Assembly (NCBI GenBank): GCA_009782725.1
Contig: WRIM01000052.1
Location: 1 to 5,041, forward strand
Reading direction: 5' to 3'
Source: Alphaproteobacteria bacterium
Lineage (GTDB): Bacteria > Pseudomonadota > Alphaproteobacteria > Rs-D84
DNA length: 5,041 bases
Positions 4,985 to 5,041 of this stretch are shown in pieces. The position numbers were made by a program, and so were the translations under genes. The notes under the pieces are model-generated. The model was not told where the DNA came from. It worked only from the letters and a program-made list of their open reading frames with translations, and searched no databases. How positions within the stretch are numbered: the stretch's first letter is position 1; every line of letters begins with the position of its first letter.

Positions 4985-5041
4985 CCATTATATCAACGAT
5001 TTGCCCGTCATCTCGGCCGGCTGGGACAGGTTTAATATCTT
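4977..5041 (-). CDS. Possible C-terminal end of an unidentified protein, 5' partial
   Basis: A minus-strand frame open at the right edge reads ...DIKPVPAGRDDGQIVDIMVD and stops at TAA 4979-4977. The peptide has a plausible protein-like composition, but 20 residues are too few to identify it. Another minus-strand frame (ending ...MTGKSLI at 4990-4988) is also open at the edge, so the frame choice is uncertain. Confidence 0.3.
   Translation of the reverse strand, partial: DIKPVPAGRDDGQIVDIMVD

Overview
The window looks like a piece of chromosome from a Gram-negative (diderm) bacterium. An autotransporter-type outer-membrane protein, an exported Cys-rich protein with a classical signal peptide, a bacterial SSB and a short 4.5S-type SRP RNA all point that way. 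Base composition is mixed, and promoters match the sigma70 consensus (TTGACA / TATAAT-like). I suspect a host-associated or uncultured alphaproteobacterium, but that is an impression from the style of the proteins and the short SRP RNA, not a proof.

Left part (1-2834): the 3' end of a large autotransporter/adhesin-like gene, open at the left edge, with beta-helix repeats followed by a C-terminal beta-barrel ending in Phe. Only 15 bp later comes a small exported protein with ten cysteines in its mature part. The pair probably forms one transcription unit ending at a GC-rich hairpin. Part of the signal peptide of the small protein is encoded by three tandem heptanucleotides.

Middle (2835-3509): ssb stands alone with its own promoter, a strong ribosome binding site and a strong, probably bidirectional, terminator. 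It is followed by 140 bp without a gene. That gap holds a long inverted repeat made of ACTTNYY-type heptamers, with a second small inverted repeat in its loop. The right arm runs into the stop codon of the next, convergent gene.

Right part (3510-5041): a divergent gene pair. On the minus strand lies a 108-residue protein with a CxxC-x4-CxxC cluster. On the plus strand lies a ~300-residue HExxH metalloprotease-like protein with an archaemetzincin-like Cys/Met signature. Their promoters are back to back, and a perfect 9-bp inverted repeat covers both -35 boxes. The protease promoter carries a run of nine Gs in its 17-bp spacer, the layout of a slippage-controlled promoter. Downstream on the minus strand is an SRP RNA gene with a near-consensus promoter. 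Its T-run terminator overlaps the protease stop codon. A possible C-terminus of another minus-strand protein enters at the right edge.

The most interesting points are the divergent metalloprotease with its possible phase-variable promoter, its small Cys-rich divergent partner, and the heptamer repeat family that occurs both between genes and inside a signal-peptide coding region.
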